A stretch of 43,530 nucleotides of DNA from Anaerolineae bacterium (GCA_035529315.1 DATKWZ010000049.1:1-43530), one strand, 5' to 3'; counted from the stretch's first letter, positions 9,044 through 17,069 are shown. Translations and numbers: made by a program. The notes: generated by a model from the letters alone, not told the origin.

Positions 9044-9066
9044 GTGTTAAGTGTCAGGTGTTAAGA
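9044..9066 (+). repeat. TTAACAC-type word repeat
   Basis: The spacer between two divergent genes holds GTGTTAAGTGTCAGGTGTTAAG, variants of one seven-base word. Similar runs occur at 10695-10717, 21237-21274, 24362-24387 and 41413-41432. Confidence 0.5.
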
Positions 9067-9158
9067 GGACGAATTAGATTTTTTAAGATGTCATCAAAAT
9101 TACTTATTGGCTCATCTTAAGTCAAGCTGTTTAAACAGAGTATTTTACAGGGCTGCAA

Positions 9159-9836
9159 ATGAACTTAAATTCAAAATTAGATGTCTTGGACAGGATTTAT
9201 AAGGTTTATGATGATTTTGCCCGCGACCTGGATGTGGTATGCAAAAGATGCTGCGCCAGCTGTTGCACACGGAATGTCACATTAACGACCCTTGAGGGGT
9301 ACAAAATTGTTGAGTATTTAATATTGGACGGGAAAGCGGATTTGTTTAATGGTATTCGGAAGGATTTGCATAAAAAGCGATTTCAGCCGGCCATAACCAC
9401 AAACAGGCTTGCTGAATTATCCGTTGCAGGAGAGGATATCCCTGATGAAGATAGCCGTTATTTTCAGGAAGAGTGCCCGATTTTAACAGACAGACAATGC
9501 CCGGTTTATAAGGTCAGGCCGTTTGGATGCAGATGCTTTGTTTCAAAACACAACTGCCGGGAAAAAGGTTATGCCGAGGTTGATGAATTTATTCTTACTG
9601 TAAATAATATATTTTTACAGTATATTGAACATGTTGATTCGCAGGGTTGTTCCGGGAACTTTACCGATGTGCTGCTTTTTTTAGAATCAGGCGAAGTCCG
9701 CCGGAACTACAGAGAAGGTTTAGTCGATTGCGCGGAAAACACACTGGTCTCAAACCGGTCCATGCCTGCCTTTATGATACCCCCTGAACACCGGCTTAAA
9801 ATCCAACCGATCCTGCAGGCGATTCTAAGCTTATAA
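9159..9836 (+). CDS. YkgJ-family cysteine-cluster protein
   Basis: A 225-residue protein with the cysteine pattern of the YkgJ / UPF0153 family, thought to bind a metal or iron-sulfur cluster. The N-terminal cluster is Cys28, 31, 32, 35 and 36 (CKRCCASCC), and a second group follows at CPILTDRQCPVYKVRPFGCRCF. The C-terminal third is less conserved. Biochemical role unknown. The ATG at 9159 follows an AGGG ribosome site. Its last six bases overlap the end of the convergent amidohydrolase gene. Confidence 0.8.
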   Translation: MNLNSKLDVLDRIYKVYDDFARDLDVVCKRCCASCCTRNVTLTTLEGYKIVEYLILDGKADLFNGIRKDLHKKRFQPAITTNRLAELSVAGEDIPDEDSRYFQEECPILTDRQCPVYKVRPFGCRCFVSKHNCREKGYAEVDEFILTVNNIFLQYIEHVDSQGCSGNFTDVLLFLESGEVRRNYREGLVDCAENTLVSNRSMPAFMIPPEHRLKIQPILQAILSL

Positions 9837-10670
9837 ACCAAGCAACCTTGCCGTGTTTTTCCCGCAAATAGAGTCGATTTCGCTTTTTGTAAGTCCGGCT
9901 TGATCAAACTCCTTGAAATATTTTGCAGGTGTTAAAAGCGGAAAGTCGCTTCCAAAGATAATCCTGTCTTGTCCCAGGATATTAATTGCAATTCTGTATA
10001 TCTTTGCATCATAAAGAAAAGGGGATGCTGCTGTGTCAAAATATATGTTGTTAAAGCTCTTTTTTACTTCTTTTTTAAGAAGATTAAAAAAGAATATGCC
10101 TCCGCCCCAGTGGGCTAAAACAATCTTGTTTTCCGGAAACTTTGTTATCAGTCTGTAAATCTGCCTGAAAGTGTTTGGAGTTTTGCCGGGATATTGATGG
10201 CCTACAGGCTCATTTGTATGAATCAAAACAGGAAGGTTTTTATCAAGGCAGATTCCCATTACAGGTTCCAGCCTGTTTATGGATTCTTCATCAATGCCGG
10301 ATTCATAAAGGGCAAGCTCTCCTACGCCCGAAAGCCCGCTTTCACAGCACCGCATAATTTCGGCGACAGCTTCCCTGCTGAATATATCAATACAGCAGAA
10401 ACCTGTAAGACGGCCGGGGTATCTTTTAGTTGATTTAATTATATAATCATTATGCTTTTTAAATGTGTCTGAATTTTTCCAGGGAAACCCGAAGATTACA
10501 GACCTGTCCACCCCATGGCTGTCCATGGAATCAATTAGTTCACCGGCTCCTACCAGTTTTGATCCATGCCTGCCATACAAAAGCTCGAAACCAGGTTCGG
10601 ACGGAAAATATTTTTCCCTGTTTTCACGTATCTCTTTTGGGAAAATGTGTGTATGAAAATCTATAATCAT
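9831..10670 (-). CDS. Amidohydrolase family (COG2159-type) metal-dependent hydrolase
   Basis: A 279-residue TIM-barrel hydrolase. The first metal ligands are in FHTHIF (His6, His8) at the N-terminus; later landmarks are VLIHTNEP, VLAHWGGG and the C-terminal FGSDFPLL with the conserved Asp. This matches the amidohydrolase-2/ACMSD-like group, which includes decarboxylases and hydrolases. The substrate cannot be told from sequence. Transcribed alone and converging on the cysteine-cluster gene with a six-base overlap. Confidence 0.82.
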   Translation of the reverse strand: MIIDFHTHIFPKEIRENREKYFPSEPGFELLYGRHGSKLVGAGELIDSMDSHGVDRSVIFGFPWKNSDTFKKHNDYIIKSTKRYPGRLTGFCCIDIFSREAVAEIMRCCESGLSGVGELALYESGIDEESINRLEPVMGICLDKNLPVLIHTNEPVGHQYPGKTPNTFRQIYRLITKFPENKIVLAHWGGGIFFFNLLKKEVKKSFNNIYFDTAASPFLYDAKIYRIAINILGQDRIIFGSDFPLLTPAKYFKEFDQAGLTKSEIDSICGKNTARLLGL

Positions 10671-10694
10671 CTTGTTTTATACTGATTTTGTTGC

Positions 10695-10717
10695 TTAACC
10701 CTTAACACCTAACACCC
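10695..10717 (-). repeat. TTAACAC-type word repeat, reverse orientation
   Basis: CTTAACCCTTAACACCTAACACC lies in the 51-base spacer between the amidohydrolase and the phosphate transporter. It is the reverse complement of the run at 9044-9066. Confidence 0.5.
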
Positions 10718-10721
10718 ATTT

Positions 10722-11666
10722 TTATTGAGGCGGAATGTAATGTAAATTATATGCAAAATCGATAATTAGAGCAATAAAGCAGGATACAACCGGCGTTAAA
10801 ACCCAGGCCAGGAGAATATTTCGCAGGGTTTTCTTTTTGACCGTTTGAGCGCCCTTTACAATACCGATGCCGATTACAGCTCCGACCACAGCCTGGGAGG
10901 TTGAGACAGGAACACCGATTAGGGTATAGACATGCACGGTAATGGCCTGGGCCAAGGCTACTACAAAAGCCGAGAACGGATCAAGCTTCACAAGTTTTTT
11001 GCCGACCGTCTCCATAACCGACCTGCTGTTTGTTAGAATACCAAGGGCAATGCTGGTCCCACCGATAATGGTGGCAAGGGATACTGTTATAAGTCCGGCA
11101 CCAACAAAAACCGCTGTTACATTGGCGGCACTATTTGCTCCAAGGGCATAGGCCCCATATGACCCGGCAGCAATCAGGCCGATGCGAAGCAGGCTGTCCG
11201 ACCTGAAGACACTCAGGTTAAGTTTATTATATATTGCCGCCATCACATAGTAGAGAGGGATGGATATAATCATTGCGCCTGTGGGAGTTCCGACCCAGCA
11301 TGCCACTACCTTCCCGAGGCCCCCTAAATTAATCTGGTTATTCAGGATTCCGATTCCCATGATCGCTCCGACAACCGCTTGTGATGCTGAGACAGGCAGC
11401 CCCAGAACCGTCATTATGGTTACGGTCAAAGCCGCCGCCACAGAGGAAATCACGGCCTGATCAAGCCTGATACTGGTCAGCCCCTTGAGAGTTTCTATAC
11501 CCGGCTGTCCTCCGACAATCGCCCCTGTCACGACAAAAACCGACGCAACAACAACTGCTGTCCAGAACTTTATCATTCTGGAGGAAACCGCGGCGCCGAA
11601 CACATTAGACGCGTCGTTGCTTCCAAGGGACCATCCTAAAAAAACTCCGCCTAAAAGAGAAAACAT
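10722..11666 (-). CDS. pit: PiT family inorganic phosphate transporter
   Basis: A 314-residue polytopic membrane protein with about ten hydrophobic segments. The PiT duplicated signature is visible: GSNDASNVFG near residues 16-25 and GANSAANVTAVFVGAG in the second half, plus the repeated SxSQAVVGAxxGIGI segments (residues about 93-107 and 260-275). Transport is low-affinity, ion-coupled phosphate uptake. The start ATG shares one base with the stop of the DUF47 gene immediately upstream, so the two are translationally coupled. Shorter than E. coli PitA (499) but typical of the short anaerobe form. Confidence 0.92.
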   Translation of the reverse strand: MFSLLGGVFLGWSLGSNDASNVFGAAVSSRMIKFWTAVVVASVFVVTGAIVGGQPGIETLKGLTSIRLDQAVISSVAAALTVTIMTVLGLPVSASQAVVGAIMGIGILNNQINLGGLGKVVACWVGTPTGAMIISIPLYYVMAAIYNKLNLSVFRSDSLLRIGLIAAGSYGAYALGANSAANVTAVFVGAGLITVSLATIIGGTSIALGILTNSRSVMETVGKKLVKLDPFSAFVVALAQAITVHVYTLIGVPVSTSQAVVGAVIGIGIVKGAQTVKKKTLRNILLAWVLTPVVSCFIALIIDFAYNLHYIPPQ

Positions 11667-12316
11667 TATACCCGCCTCTTCATATTGATAATATTAATCC
11701 GCTTGGACACCCGGTCTGCCTGATCTGAAATTTCCCCCATAATTACGATTAGTTCCTTTAGCTGGAGTTTAAGGAACGGATCCAGATCTGAATCAAAAAT
11801 TTTACTGATAATACGCCGTTCAATATGGTCGCAGTGGCTTTCGTTTGTGTCAATAGTGCCGAGGATGGCGCGTATTCCATGCTTTTGCTTCAAATGAAGA
11901 GCTAACTGCCTGGATAAAAGATCACAGCATTCAAGACTGATGCGTATGAGGTCCTTGACATCTAAGGCAATGAACTCGGGTATGCTTAGTTTTTCAGTTT
12001 GCATAACAAACAGAACACGTTCAAAAAGATGCGGGATCAGATCTATTGACTCAATAAGCCGCATTATATCTCCGCGCGAATCAGGAATCAGCGCCTTGCT
12101 GTACATCATATTGTTTATCTCGTCACGGATATCGTCTGCTTTGGACTCGTACTTGTGGGTCTGAGTGATAAGAAACTCAAACTCATCACACTTTTGGTCT
12201 TCAAGGCAGCTATTTATTGCATTTAAAAAGCTTTCCTGGGTAAGTTTCAATGTGTCCATGTATTCAAAAATTAATACTTCAACACGGTTCTCTTTTTTGA
12301 AAAGAAAATTAAACAT
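11666..12316 (-). CDS. DUF47 / TIGR00153 PhoU-like protein
   Basis: A 216-residue all-helical cytoplasmic protein of the PhoU-like DUF47 family, normally encoded directly before a PiT transporter and believed to modulate its activity. Conserved acidic helix sequence KYESKADDIRDEINNMMY (residues about 53-70) and ESIDLIPHLFERVL match the family, where such acidic residues bind metal. Start ATG 12316 has an AAGG ribosome site. Overlaps the transporter start by one base. Confidence 0.88.
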   Translation of the reverse strand: MFNFLFKKENRVEVLIFEYMDTLKLTQESFLNAINSCLEDQKCDEFEFLITQTHKYESKADDIRDEINNMMYSKALIPDSRGDIMRLIESIDLIPHLFERVLFVMQTEKLSIPEFIALDVKDLIRISLECCDLLSRQLALHLKQKHGIRAILGTIDTNESHCDHIERRIISKIFDSDLDPFLKLQLKELIVIMGEISDQADRVSKRINIINMKRRV

Positions 12317-12330
12317 AGCTTCAACCTTTA

Positions 12331-12391
12331 TTTATGAATTCATTTTTATTTGACAAACTCGTAAAAAGTCAAAAACCACTTTTTACAAAAC
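12331..12391 (-). repeat. TCGTAAAAAGTC hairpin repeat, copy 1
   Basis: The arms are TCGTAAAAAGTC and ACTTTTTACAAA (12359-12387), separated by CAAAAACC-type sequence. Read on the minus strand, about 55 bases align with 29822-29878, including the flanking TGAATTCATAAATAAAGG. A further diverged copy lies at 41381-41410. Confidence 0.6.
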
Positions 12392-12398
12392 GTGTTAT

Positions 12399-12635
12399 TT
12401 AATCATGCTTTAGATTATGCTCCCTTAAAAGGGCGCAATCCTTGTGCCATTTTTCAGCGATCTCTATAATTTCTTTTCTTAATCCCGCATGTGCTTTTAT
12501 GCATGACTCGGGTATGTCGCCGCGTATCTGTCTGCTGGAATTTTCTACAAGCTGGATTAATTCGGTGGCTATTATGGAATTGATTTTTATAAGGTCCTGC
12601 AAAAGTCCGGTTAATTTTTCCTGACCTTCATTCAT
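12399..12635 (-). CDS. Small conserved-looking helical protein
   Basis: A 78-residue soluble protein, mainly helical by composition, with one Cys near the middle and one near the C-terminus (DCALLREHNLKHD). I do not recognise the family. A good GAGGAG ribosome site stands eight bases before the ATG, which supports expression. It precedes the phosphate gene pair on the same strand, separated by the hairpin repeat, so co-transcription is possible but not shown. Confidence 0.55.
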   Translation of the reverse strand: MNEGQEKLTGLLQDLIKINSIIATELIQLVENSSRQIRGDIPESCIKAHAGLRKEIIEIAEKWHKDCALLREHNLKHD

Positions 12636-12657
12636 ATACTTCTCCTCAAAATTTAAA

Positions 12658-12692
12658 TAGAGTTGACTCTACTAAAAAATATTATGTAATAC
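12658..12692 (+). promoter_or_regulatory. Probable promoter with an inverted repeat over the -35
   Basis: TTGACT at 12663-12668, an 18-base spacer and an extended -10 TGTAATAC (TAATAC at 12687-12692). TAGAGT-TG-ACTCTA (12658-12671) is a short inverted repeat that covers the -35 and could be an operator. The downstream ATG at 12725 has a perfect AGGAGGA ribosome site at 12714-12720. Confidence 0.5.
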
Positions 12693-12724
12693 AAGAAGTT
12701 ATTTATAGCATACAGGAGGATATT

Positions 12725-13273
12725 ATGTATTTTGATAAAGCAGGAAAGGTTAATACAAACAAGACTCTGGAGCTGGCATATGAAAGGGGAAAAGAATTAG
12801 GTTTAGACGAGGTTGTGCTGGCTTCCTCCGAAGGGGATACAGCCTATAAGGCGCTGGAAATATTTCAGGGTTTCCGGATTGTTGTGGTGACATACCACTG
12901 CGGCTTTAAAGCGCCTTTTAAAAAGGTGATGCCTGATAAAGTTTGCGAAGATTTAAAAAAACATGGAGCGACAATTGTTTCGGCAACCCATGCCCTGTCA
13001 GGCGTTGAACGATCCATCGCGAAAAAATACGGGGGAAGCTATCCCGTGCTCCTTATTGCCGATACTTTAAGGCTTTTTGGCCAGGGCACAAAGGTCGCTG
13101 TGGAGGTGTCGATTATGGCGGCTGACGCCGGAACTCTTACAGGAAACGATATTGTTTCCATTGGAGGGACATCAGGTGGAGCAGATGCAGCTCTTATAAT
13201 CAAACCCGCAAACCAGTCTAATCTTTTCGATATGTGCATCAGGGAGATTATCTGCAAGCCAAGATCGTTTTGA
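12725..13273 (+). CDS. Pyruvate kinase C-terminal-domain-like protein
   Basis: A 182-residue stand-alone protein resembling the pyruvate kinase alpha/beta (C-terminal) domain. That domain binds allosteric effectors in full-length pyruvate kinase but carries no catalytic site. Recognisable parts are TLELAYERGKELGLDEVVLASSEGDTAYKALE at the N-terminus and GNDIVSIGGTSGGADAALIIKP near the C-terminus. Such free-standing copies are widespread in anaerobes with unknown role. It has a strong ribosome site and its own promoter. The stop codon TGA overlaps the first bases of a dispersed repeat. Confidence 0.8.
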   Translation: MYFDKAGKVNTNKTLELAYERGKELGLDEVVLASSEGDTAYKALEIFQGFRIVVVTYHCGFKAPFKKVMPDKVCEDLKKHGATIVSATHALSGVERSIAKKYGGSYPVLLIADTLRLFGQGTKVAVEVSIMAADAGTLTGNDIVSIGGTSGGADAALIIKPANQSNLFDMCIREIICKPRSF

Positions 13274-13306
13274 ACCGCAAAAGCGAGCGCGTTCCCCGTA
13301 GCTTGC
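13272..13306 (+). repeat. Dispersed intergenic repeat, copy 3
   Basis: GAACCGCAAAAGCGAGCGC at 13272-13290, followed by CCCCGTAGCTTGC. The 19-base core is identical to the reverse-strand copy at 20919-20937. It begins inside the stop codon of the preceding gene. Confidence 0.7.
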
Positions 13307-13332
13307 CGAAGCGGAAGCAGGGAAAAAATACA

Positions 13333-14271
13333 ATGAAACAGAAATCCATTAAAAAAACGTCGATAGATTTCGACCTCCGGCAGTTGGAGATTTTTTGCAA
13401 AGTGGTTGAATTAAAAAGTTTTTCAAAAGCAGCCGAAGCTGTTTTTCTGGCCCAGGCCTCTGTCAGCGAGAGAATCGCCTCCCTGGAAAGCATGGTCGGG
13501 GTAAAACTGCTTGATAGATTGGGCCGGCAGGTTGTTCCGACCATGGCAGGCAAACTTCTTTATAGGCACGCAAATGAGCTGCTGGACATGAAAACAAGAG
13601 CCTGTCTTGATATGGAAAACTTTCTTGGCATTAAAAAAGGGGATGTGCATATAGGGGCGAGCACAATACCCGGCGAATACATCCTTCCAAAATCTATCGG
13701 ACTTTTTAATAAAAAATACCCATCAATATCGGTTGTAATGACCATTGCAGATACAGATGAAATCGAGCGTCGCATTCTTAATGGAGATTTTGAGCTCGGT
13801 GTGGTCGGATCAAAGAGTTCGAACAGGGAACTTATATTCAAGGAGTTGTGGAACGACGAACTGGTTTTAGCTGTACCCCGGGATCACTGCTGGGCCCAAA
13901 AGAAACAGATAGATATTAAAGAGCTTTCTGACGAGCCGTTTATATTAAGAGAGGTCGGTTCAGGAACCCTGAGGATAATAGAAGAGTATCTTGGCTCCTC
14001 TGCATCAAAGATTATTGATTCACTCCATGTTGTTGCCCGGCTTGGATCTTCTACAGCGGTCAAAGAAGGCATTAAGGCGGGTCTCGGTGTGTCTATTATA
14101 TCTTCAAGAGCTATTGAGACCGAGCTTGAAACAGGATCGCTTAAGGCCGTACATATAAAAGGGATTTCCATATTGCGAAAATTTTATCTGATCATGGATA
14201 AAAGGAGAACCGTTTCTCCAATATGCCGTGCCATGCTTGATTTTTTAATGGATGCTTGCAGAGAGACCTGA
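13333..14271 (+). CDS. LysR family regulator of the selenium-metabolism-associated type
   Basis: A 312-residue DNA-binding regulator. Residues about 12-75 form the winged helix-turn-helix: DLRQLEIFCKVVELKSFSKAAEA then LAQASVSERIASLESMVGVKLLDR. Residues about 100-305 form the LysR effector-binding domain. The N-terminal sequence closely follows a LysR group often encoded beside selenium genes, and here it precedes the selenium locus by about 0.8 kb with cspA between. I infer it may sense selenium or sulfur status; no ligand can be read from sequence. The ATG at 13333 is preferred over the longer 13234 reading because it has an AGCAGGGA ribosome site and matches the family start. Confidence 0.85.
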   Translation: MKQKSIKKTSIDFDLRQLEIFCKVVELKSFSKAAEAVFLAQASVSERIASLESMVGVKLLDRLGRQVVPTMAGKLLYRHANELLDMKTRACLDMENFLGIKKGDVHIGASTIPGEYILPKSIGLFNKKYPSISVVMTIADTDEIERRILNGDFELGVVGSKSSNRELIFKELWNDELVLAVPRDHCWAQKKQIDIKELSDEPFILREVGSGTLRIIEEYLGSSASKIIDSLHVVARLGSSTAVKEGIKAGLGVSIISSRAIETELETGSLKAVHIKGISILRKFYLIMDKRRTVSPICRAMLDFLMDACRET

Positions 14272-14275
14272 TAAG

Positions 14276-14314
14276 AAAGGGCGCTCCATTGAATAAAATA
14301 ATGGAGTGCCCTTT
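14276..14314. terminator. Rho-independent terminator between lysR and cspA, probably bidirectional
   Basis: A 15-bp stem (14276-14290 with 14300-14314, one G-U pair) and a 9-base loop. The stem starts with AAAGGG and ends with CCCTTT, so an A-run and T-run flank it on either strand. It lies between two convergent genes. Confidence 0.85.
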
Positions 14315-14333
14315 ATATGTTTGAAATGATGGT

Positions 14334-14534
14334 TTAGACTACCTTAACGTTTACTGCTGCGGGACCTTTTTGCCCCTGTTCTATGTCAAATGTAACCTTG
14401 TCGCCGTCATTAAGAGTTTTAAAGCCTTCGCTATCGATTCCTGAATGATGAACAAATACATCCGGACCATCTTCCTGCTCGATGAAGCCATAACCTTTTT
14501 TATCGCTAAACCATTTTACAATTCCATTAGTCAT
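14334..14534 (-). CDS. Cold-shock protein, CspA family
   Basis: A 66-residue OB-fold nucleic-acid chaperone. Both RNA-binding motifs are intact: [12 protein letters not shown] (RNP1) and DVFVHHS (RNP2). Length is standard for the family. It is expected to bind single-stranded RNA and help translation at low temperature or during growth change. Ribosome site AAGGAGG is immediately upstream. The approximately 250 bases before it on its own strand are AT-rich and could be the long 5' leader typical of csp genes. Confidence 0.95.
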   Translation of the reverse strand: MTNGIVKWFSDKKGYGFIEQEDGPDVFVHHSGIDSEGFKTLNDGDKVTFDIEQGQKGPAAVNVKVV

Positions 14535-14810
14535 CGTGACATCCTCCTTTCAAAAATTTTTCATGGTTCCAAACTTCAGGTCGCCACTTTTGAAAAATGG
14601 ATATTTCCTTCGGAACGAAACCTGCATGCCTATAAATGTGAATATTTATTGACGCATCAGATAATAATCTATTTTTATCTAAAGTCAAGTTGTTAATGAA
14701 AAATATTAATGCAAAAAATGAAATTCTAGGCTTTAAGAAAAAACAAGGCTTCGAAGGAGGCTGATCGGTTTTTTTCATGAAAAAGCCGTCCTGTTATCGG
14801 AAAATCCAGT

Positions 14811-14839
14811 TTGACAAATCGGCGCATCCTCTATACTGT
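14811..14839 (+). promoter_or_regulatory. Probable sigma-70 promoter upstream of yedE / candidate small RNA
   Basis: Perfect TTGACA at 14811-14816. TATACT at 14832-14837 is a close -10 match with a 15-base spacer; alternatively TACTGT at 14834 gives a 17-base spacer. It directs plus-strand transcription into a structured 120-base stretch before yedE. Confidence 0.55.
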
Positions 14840-14843
14840 GCCA

Positions 14844-14966
14844 ATCAACATTCCAGCAAGGGGTTCATCCATGTATCAATTTTTCGGCTTTACCTGAGTT
14901 ATTATAAGCAATTCTGCCCGGGTTCGGTAGGCACTGTCGTTAGCTGAAAAATCGAGTCTATTTTTT
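14844..14966 (+). ncRNA. Candidate structured RNA upstream of yedE
   Basis: Downstream of a good promoter, ATTTTTCGGCT (14879-14889) pairs with AGCTGAAAAAT (14942-14952) to close a 52-base interior (11 bp, one G-U). Inside, TGCC (14915-14918) can pair with GGCA (14930-14933), and TACC (14891-14894) with GGTA (14926-14929). A T6 run at 14961-14966 follows the closing stem. It could be a free small RNA with a terminator or an attenuating leader of the selenium operon. I do not recognise a known RNA family. Confidence 0.35.
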
Positions 14967-15092
14967 CACTTATAGCCTTTCTTTTTTTTCCAAATCGATC
15001 AGATTTCATAACGTGCCTTTTAGCCCGAATATTTCATTAAAGAATCAATGCGGGAATATGTAAAACTCATAAAAAGAAAGGACTGAAGTAAA

Positions 15093-16181
15093 ATGAAAAA
15101 AAACATTTTTGCAACTCGCTGGGGAATTATAAGCGTAGGGGCATTTATCGGTGTACTTGCCGCGCTTTTACAAAAGCTGGGAAATCCCGGCAACATGGGT
15201 GTTTGCGTTGCATGTTTTGGAAGGGATATAGCAGGAGCAATCGGATTCCATCAAGCAGGTGTGGTCCAGTACATGCGGCCGGAGATTATCGGTTTTGTTT
15301 TAGGCTCATTGCTTGCCGCCTATATTTTTAAGGAATTTCGGGCAAGGGCGGGTTCTGCGCCCATTGCAAGATTTGTACTTGGTGTTTTTGCCATGATAGG
15401 GGCTCTTGTTTTTCTGGGATGTCCCTGGCGGGCAATGCTGCGCTTAGCCGCTGGAGACGGGAATGCAATCTTTGGATTGCTCGGACTCATAGGCGGTATC
15501 TGGACAGGCACCCTTTTTCTAAAAGGCGGATATAATCTTGGGCGCGTTCAGAAAACCTATACCTCGGTGGGCTGGTTGCTCCCCTTGACCATGCTCGGTT
15601 TTCTAATACTGATGCTCATGTTTCCACAAATTAAGGGGGAGGCTAAAAGCGGGATTCTGTTTTATAGTGTAAAAGGCCCTGGCGCCATGCATGCTTTTTT
15701 GCCTGTCTCTCTGGCAACAGGACTTGCAATAGGATTTTTAGCGCAGAGGAGCCGTTTCTGTACTATGGGCGCCTTTAGGGATTTGATTCTGTTTCGACAG
15801 GCCCATCTTTTATCCGGTGTTATAGCGCTTGTAGCGTCGGCATTTATTGCAAATTTGCTTCTCCAGCAGTTTCATCCCGGATTTGTGAAACAACCGGTTG
15901 CCCATACCATGCAAATCTGGAACTTTGGCGGAATGGTACTTGCCGGTCTTGCTTTTGCCTTGGCCGGTGGATGTCCCGGGCGGCAGCTTTTTCTGGCAGG
16001 TGAAGGTGACGGTGATGCTGCTGTCTTTGTAATGGGTATGATAGTCGGAGCTGGATTCGCCCATAATTTCGGCCTGGCAAGCTCGCCGAACGGGGTGGGG
16101 CCTCACGGCATTGCCGCTGTTATTATCGGGCTTATTGTCTGTTTGTTTATAGGATTTACAATGAGAAAAAGGGTAAGTTAA
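15093..16181 (+). CDS. yedE: YedE-like putative selenium transporter
   Basis: A 362-residue membrane protein with about ten hydrophobic segments, of the YeeE/YedE (DUF395) family. Two copies of the family pattern are visible: VACFGRDIAG and later FLAQRSRFCTMGAFRDLILFR, with glycine-cysteine segments FLGCPWRAMLRLAAGDGN and GGCPGRQLFLAGEGDGDA. Members encoded with selD and YedF are predicted to import selenium compounds, while other members carry thiosulfate. The context here (TusA-like carrier 13 bases downstream, then selD) favours selenium. Ribosome site AAAGGA precedes the ATG. Likely first gene of the selenium operon. Confidence 0.85.
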   Translation: MKKNIFATRWGIISVGAFIGVLAALLQKLGNPGNMGVCVACFGRDIAGAIGFHQAGVVQYMRPEIIGFVLGSLLAAYIFKEFRARAGSAPIARFVLGVFAMIGALVFLGCPWRAMLRLAAGDGNAIFGLLGLIGGIWTGTLFLKGGYNLGRVQKTYTSVGWLLPLTMLGFLILMLMFPQIKGEAKSGILFYSVKGPGAMHAFLPVSLATGLAIGFLAQRSRFCTMGAFRDLILFRQAHLLSGVIALVASAFIANLLLQQFHPGFVKQPVAHTMQIWNFGGMVLAGLAFALAGGCPGRQLFLAGEGDGDAAVFVMGMIVGAGFAHNFGLASSPNGVGPHGIAAVIIGLIVCLFIGFTMRKRVS

Positions 16182-16194
16182 GGGGGGTAAAATT

Positions 16195-16413
16195 ATGAGT
16201 ATAATTGTTGATGCCAAAGGGCTCTCCTGTCCTCAACCGGTCTTGATGACTTTAAATAAAATCAAAGAGATTAAAAAAGGGGAAATCATAATAAAGGTAG
16301 ATACAGATACTTCCAAAGAGAATGTCAGCCGGGTCGCCCAAAGCCAGGGGTGGGAGATTGCTGATATTCAGGAGAAAGAGGGAGGGTATCAGCTTACTAT
16401 TAAGAGGGATTAG
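16195..16413 (+). CDS. yedF: TusA/YedF-like sulfur or selenium carrier
   Basis: A 72-residue sulfurtransferase-like protein. The active CPxP motif is at residues 12-15 (CPQP, Cys12), preceded by DAKGLS. The size and VDTDTSKENVSRVAQSQGWEI match the TusA fold. Proteins of this family pass persulfide, and in selenium loci probably selenide or perselenide. Only 13 bases separate it from yedE and its ribosome site is AGGGGGG. The stop TAG is embedded in a GGATTA-type word repeat. YedF is often a two-domain protein; here the TusA domain is alone, with the DUF3343 part encoded by the next gene. Confidence 0.88.
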   Translation: MSIIVDAKGLSCPQPVLMTLNKIKEIKKGEIIIKVDTDTSKENVSRVAQSQGWEIADIQEKEGGYQLTIKRD

Positions 16414-16500
16414 GGGATTAAGGGATTAGGTTATCGATTAAAAAGATAGAGCGAAGCTATTCCAATAATCAATAATCAACGATCAACAATCATCAATTCA
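16405..16500 (+). repeat. Word-repeat spacer between the carrier and DUF3343 genes
   Basis: Two runs: GGATTA words at 16405-16430, which span the stop codon of the carrier gene, and AATCAATAATCAACGATCAA-type words at 16465-16500 just before the next gene. This is the only large gap inside an otherwise tight operon. Confidence 0.55.
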
Positions 16501-16517
16501 AAGTGGGGGAATGAGAA

Positions 16518-17069
16518 TTGTCATTTTTTGAATTTTTAAAAAAGAAAAAAGAAAAAAAAACACTAAAGTCTGATCAGGACAGGGGTATATTGGTATTTGA
16601 ACATACCAGCGAGGTGATCCGTGCTGAAAGCGTTCTTAAGGCATCAGGGTGGAAAATCAGGGTTATGGGGCCGCCGCCTGAAATTCAAAACGGATGCGAT
16701 CTGGTTATAGAGTTTCCGCTTATAGAAGAACTTAATATTATAAGAACTCTTGAGGAGGCAGGGGTTGTTCCAAGGGAAATAGTCCCTGTCAGCGGTCCTC
16801 TGTTGCGGCCTGTTGATCTCTTCCAGATTAAGGATTTTGGTCAATACTTGATGGTTCGAGCGGCTAATATGAAATTAACTGTTGAGAAAAAGACCCTGAA
16901 GATAGTAAACATATCAGGCGGCGGCTGCCCGGATGTTCCGTATCTGGCACAGGAAATGGTTGGAAAATCGTTGTCCGAAGCGCCAAGCCCCAGGGAAATA
17001 GGTCATACTCTCTGCGGATATGCACTGCAACTGGCTTATGAGGAGATGAAACGTCAATGCTCGCCATAG
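16518..17069 (+). CDS. DUF3343-like Se/S carrier-type protein with an extra C-terminal domain
   Basis: A 183-residue soluble protein. After a Lys-rich start, residues about 20-85 resemble DUF3343 (ILVFEHTSEVIRAESVLKASGWKIRVMGPPPEIQNGCDLVIEF, with the single conserved-position Cys in GCDL), a domain regularly found with YedF and selD. The remaining 100 residues are a separate region with SGGGCPDVPYLAQE, PSPREIGHTLCGYALQLAYEE and a final CSP; I do not know this domain. Start is TTG at 16518, with no in-frame ATG nearby. The 3' end overlaps the kinase gene by 13 bases, indicating coupled expression. Confidence 0.7.
   Translation: MSFFEFLKKKKEKKTLKSDQDRGILVFEHTSEVIRAESVLKASGWKIRVMGPPPEIQNGCDLVIEFPLIEELNIIRTLEEAGVVPREIVPVSGPLLRPVDLFQIKDFGQYLMVRAANMKLTVEKKTLKIVNISGGGCPDVPYLAQEMVGKSLSEAPSPREIGHTLCGYALQLAYEEMKRQCSP

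Noticed and set aside
12331..12391. Rho-independent terminator for the gene at 12399-12635
   Set aside because: A hairpin with flanking T-rich sequence is present, but copies occur in unrelated spacers in both orientations and not always at gene ends, so it is listed as a repeat. A terminator effect remains possible.
14527..14778. Minus-strand frame of 83 codons upstream of cspA
   Set aside because: It covers the AT-rich region that is better explained as the 5' leader of cspA, and overlaps the cspA start in another frame.
14844..14966. tRNA-Sec, 6S RNA or SRP RNA upstream of yedE
   Set aside because: The GGTTCGGTAGGC segment only loosely resembles a T-loop, there is no acceptor stem or CCA end, and I could not fit the 6S or SRP signature. 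Kept only as an unassigned structured RNA.
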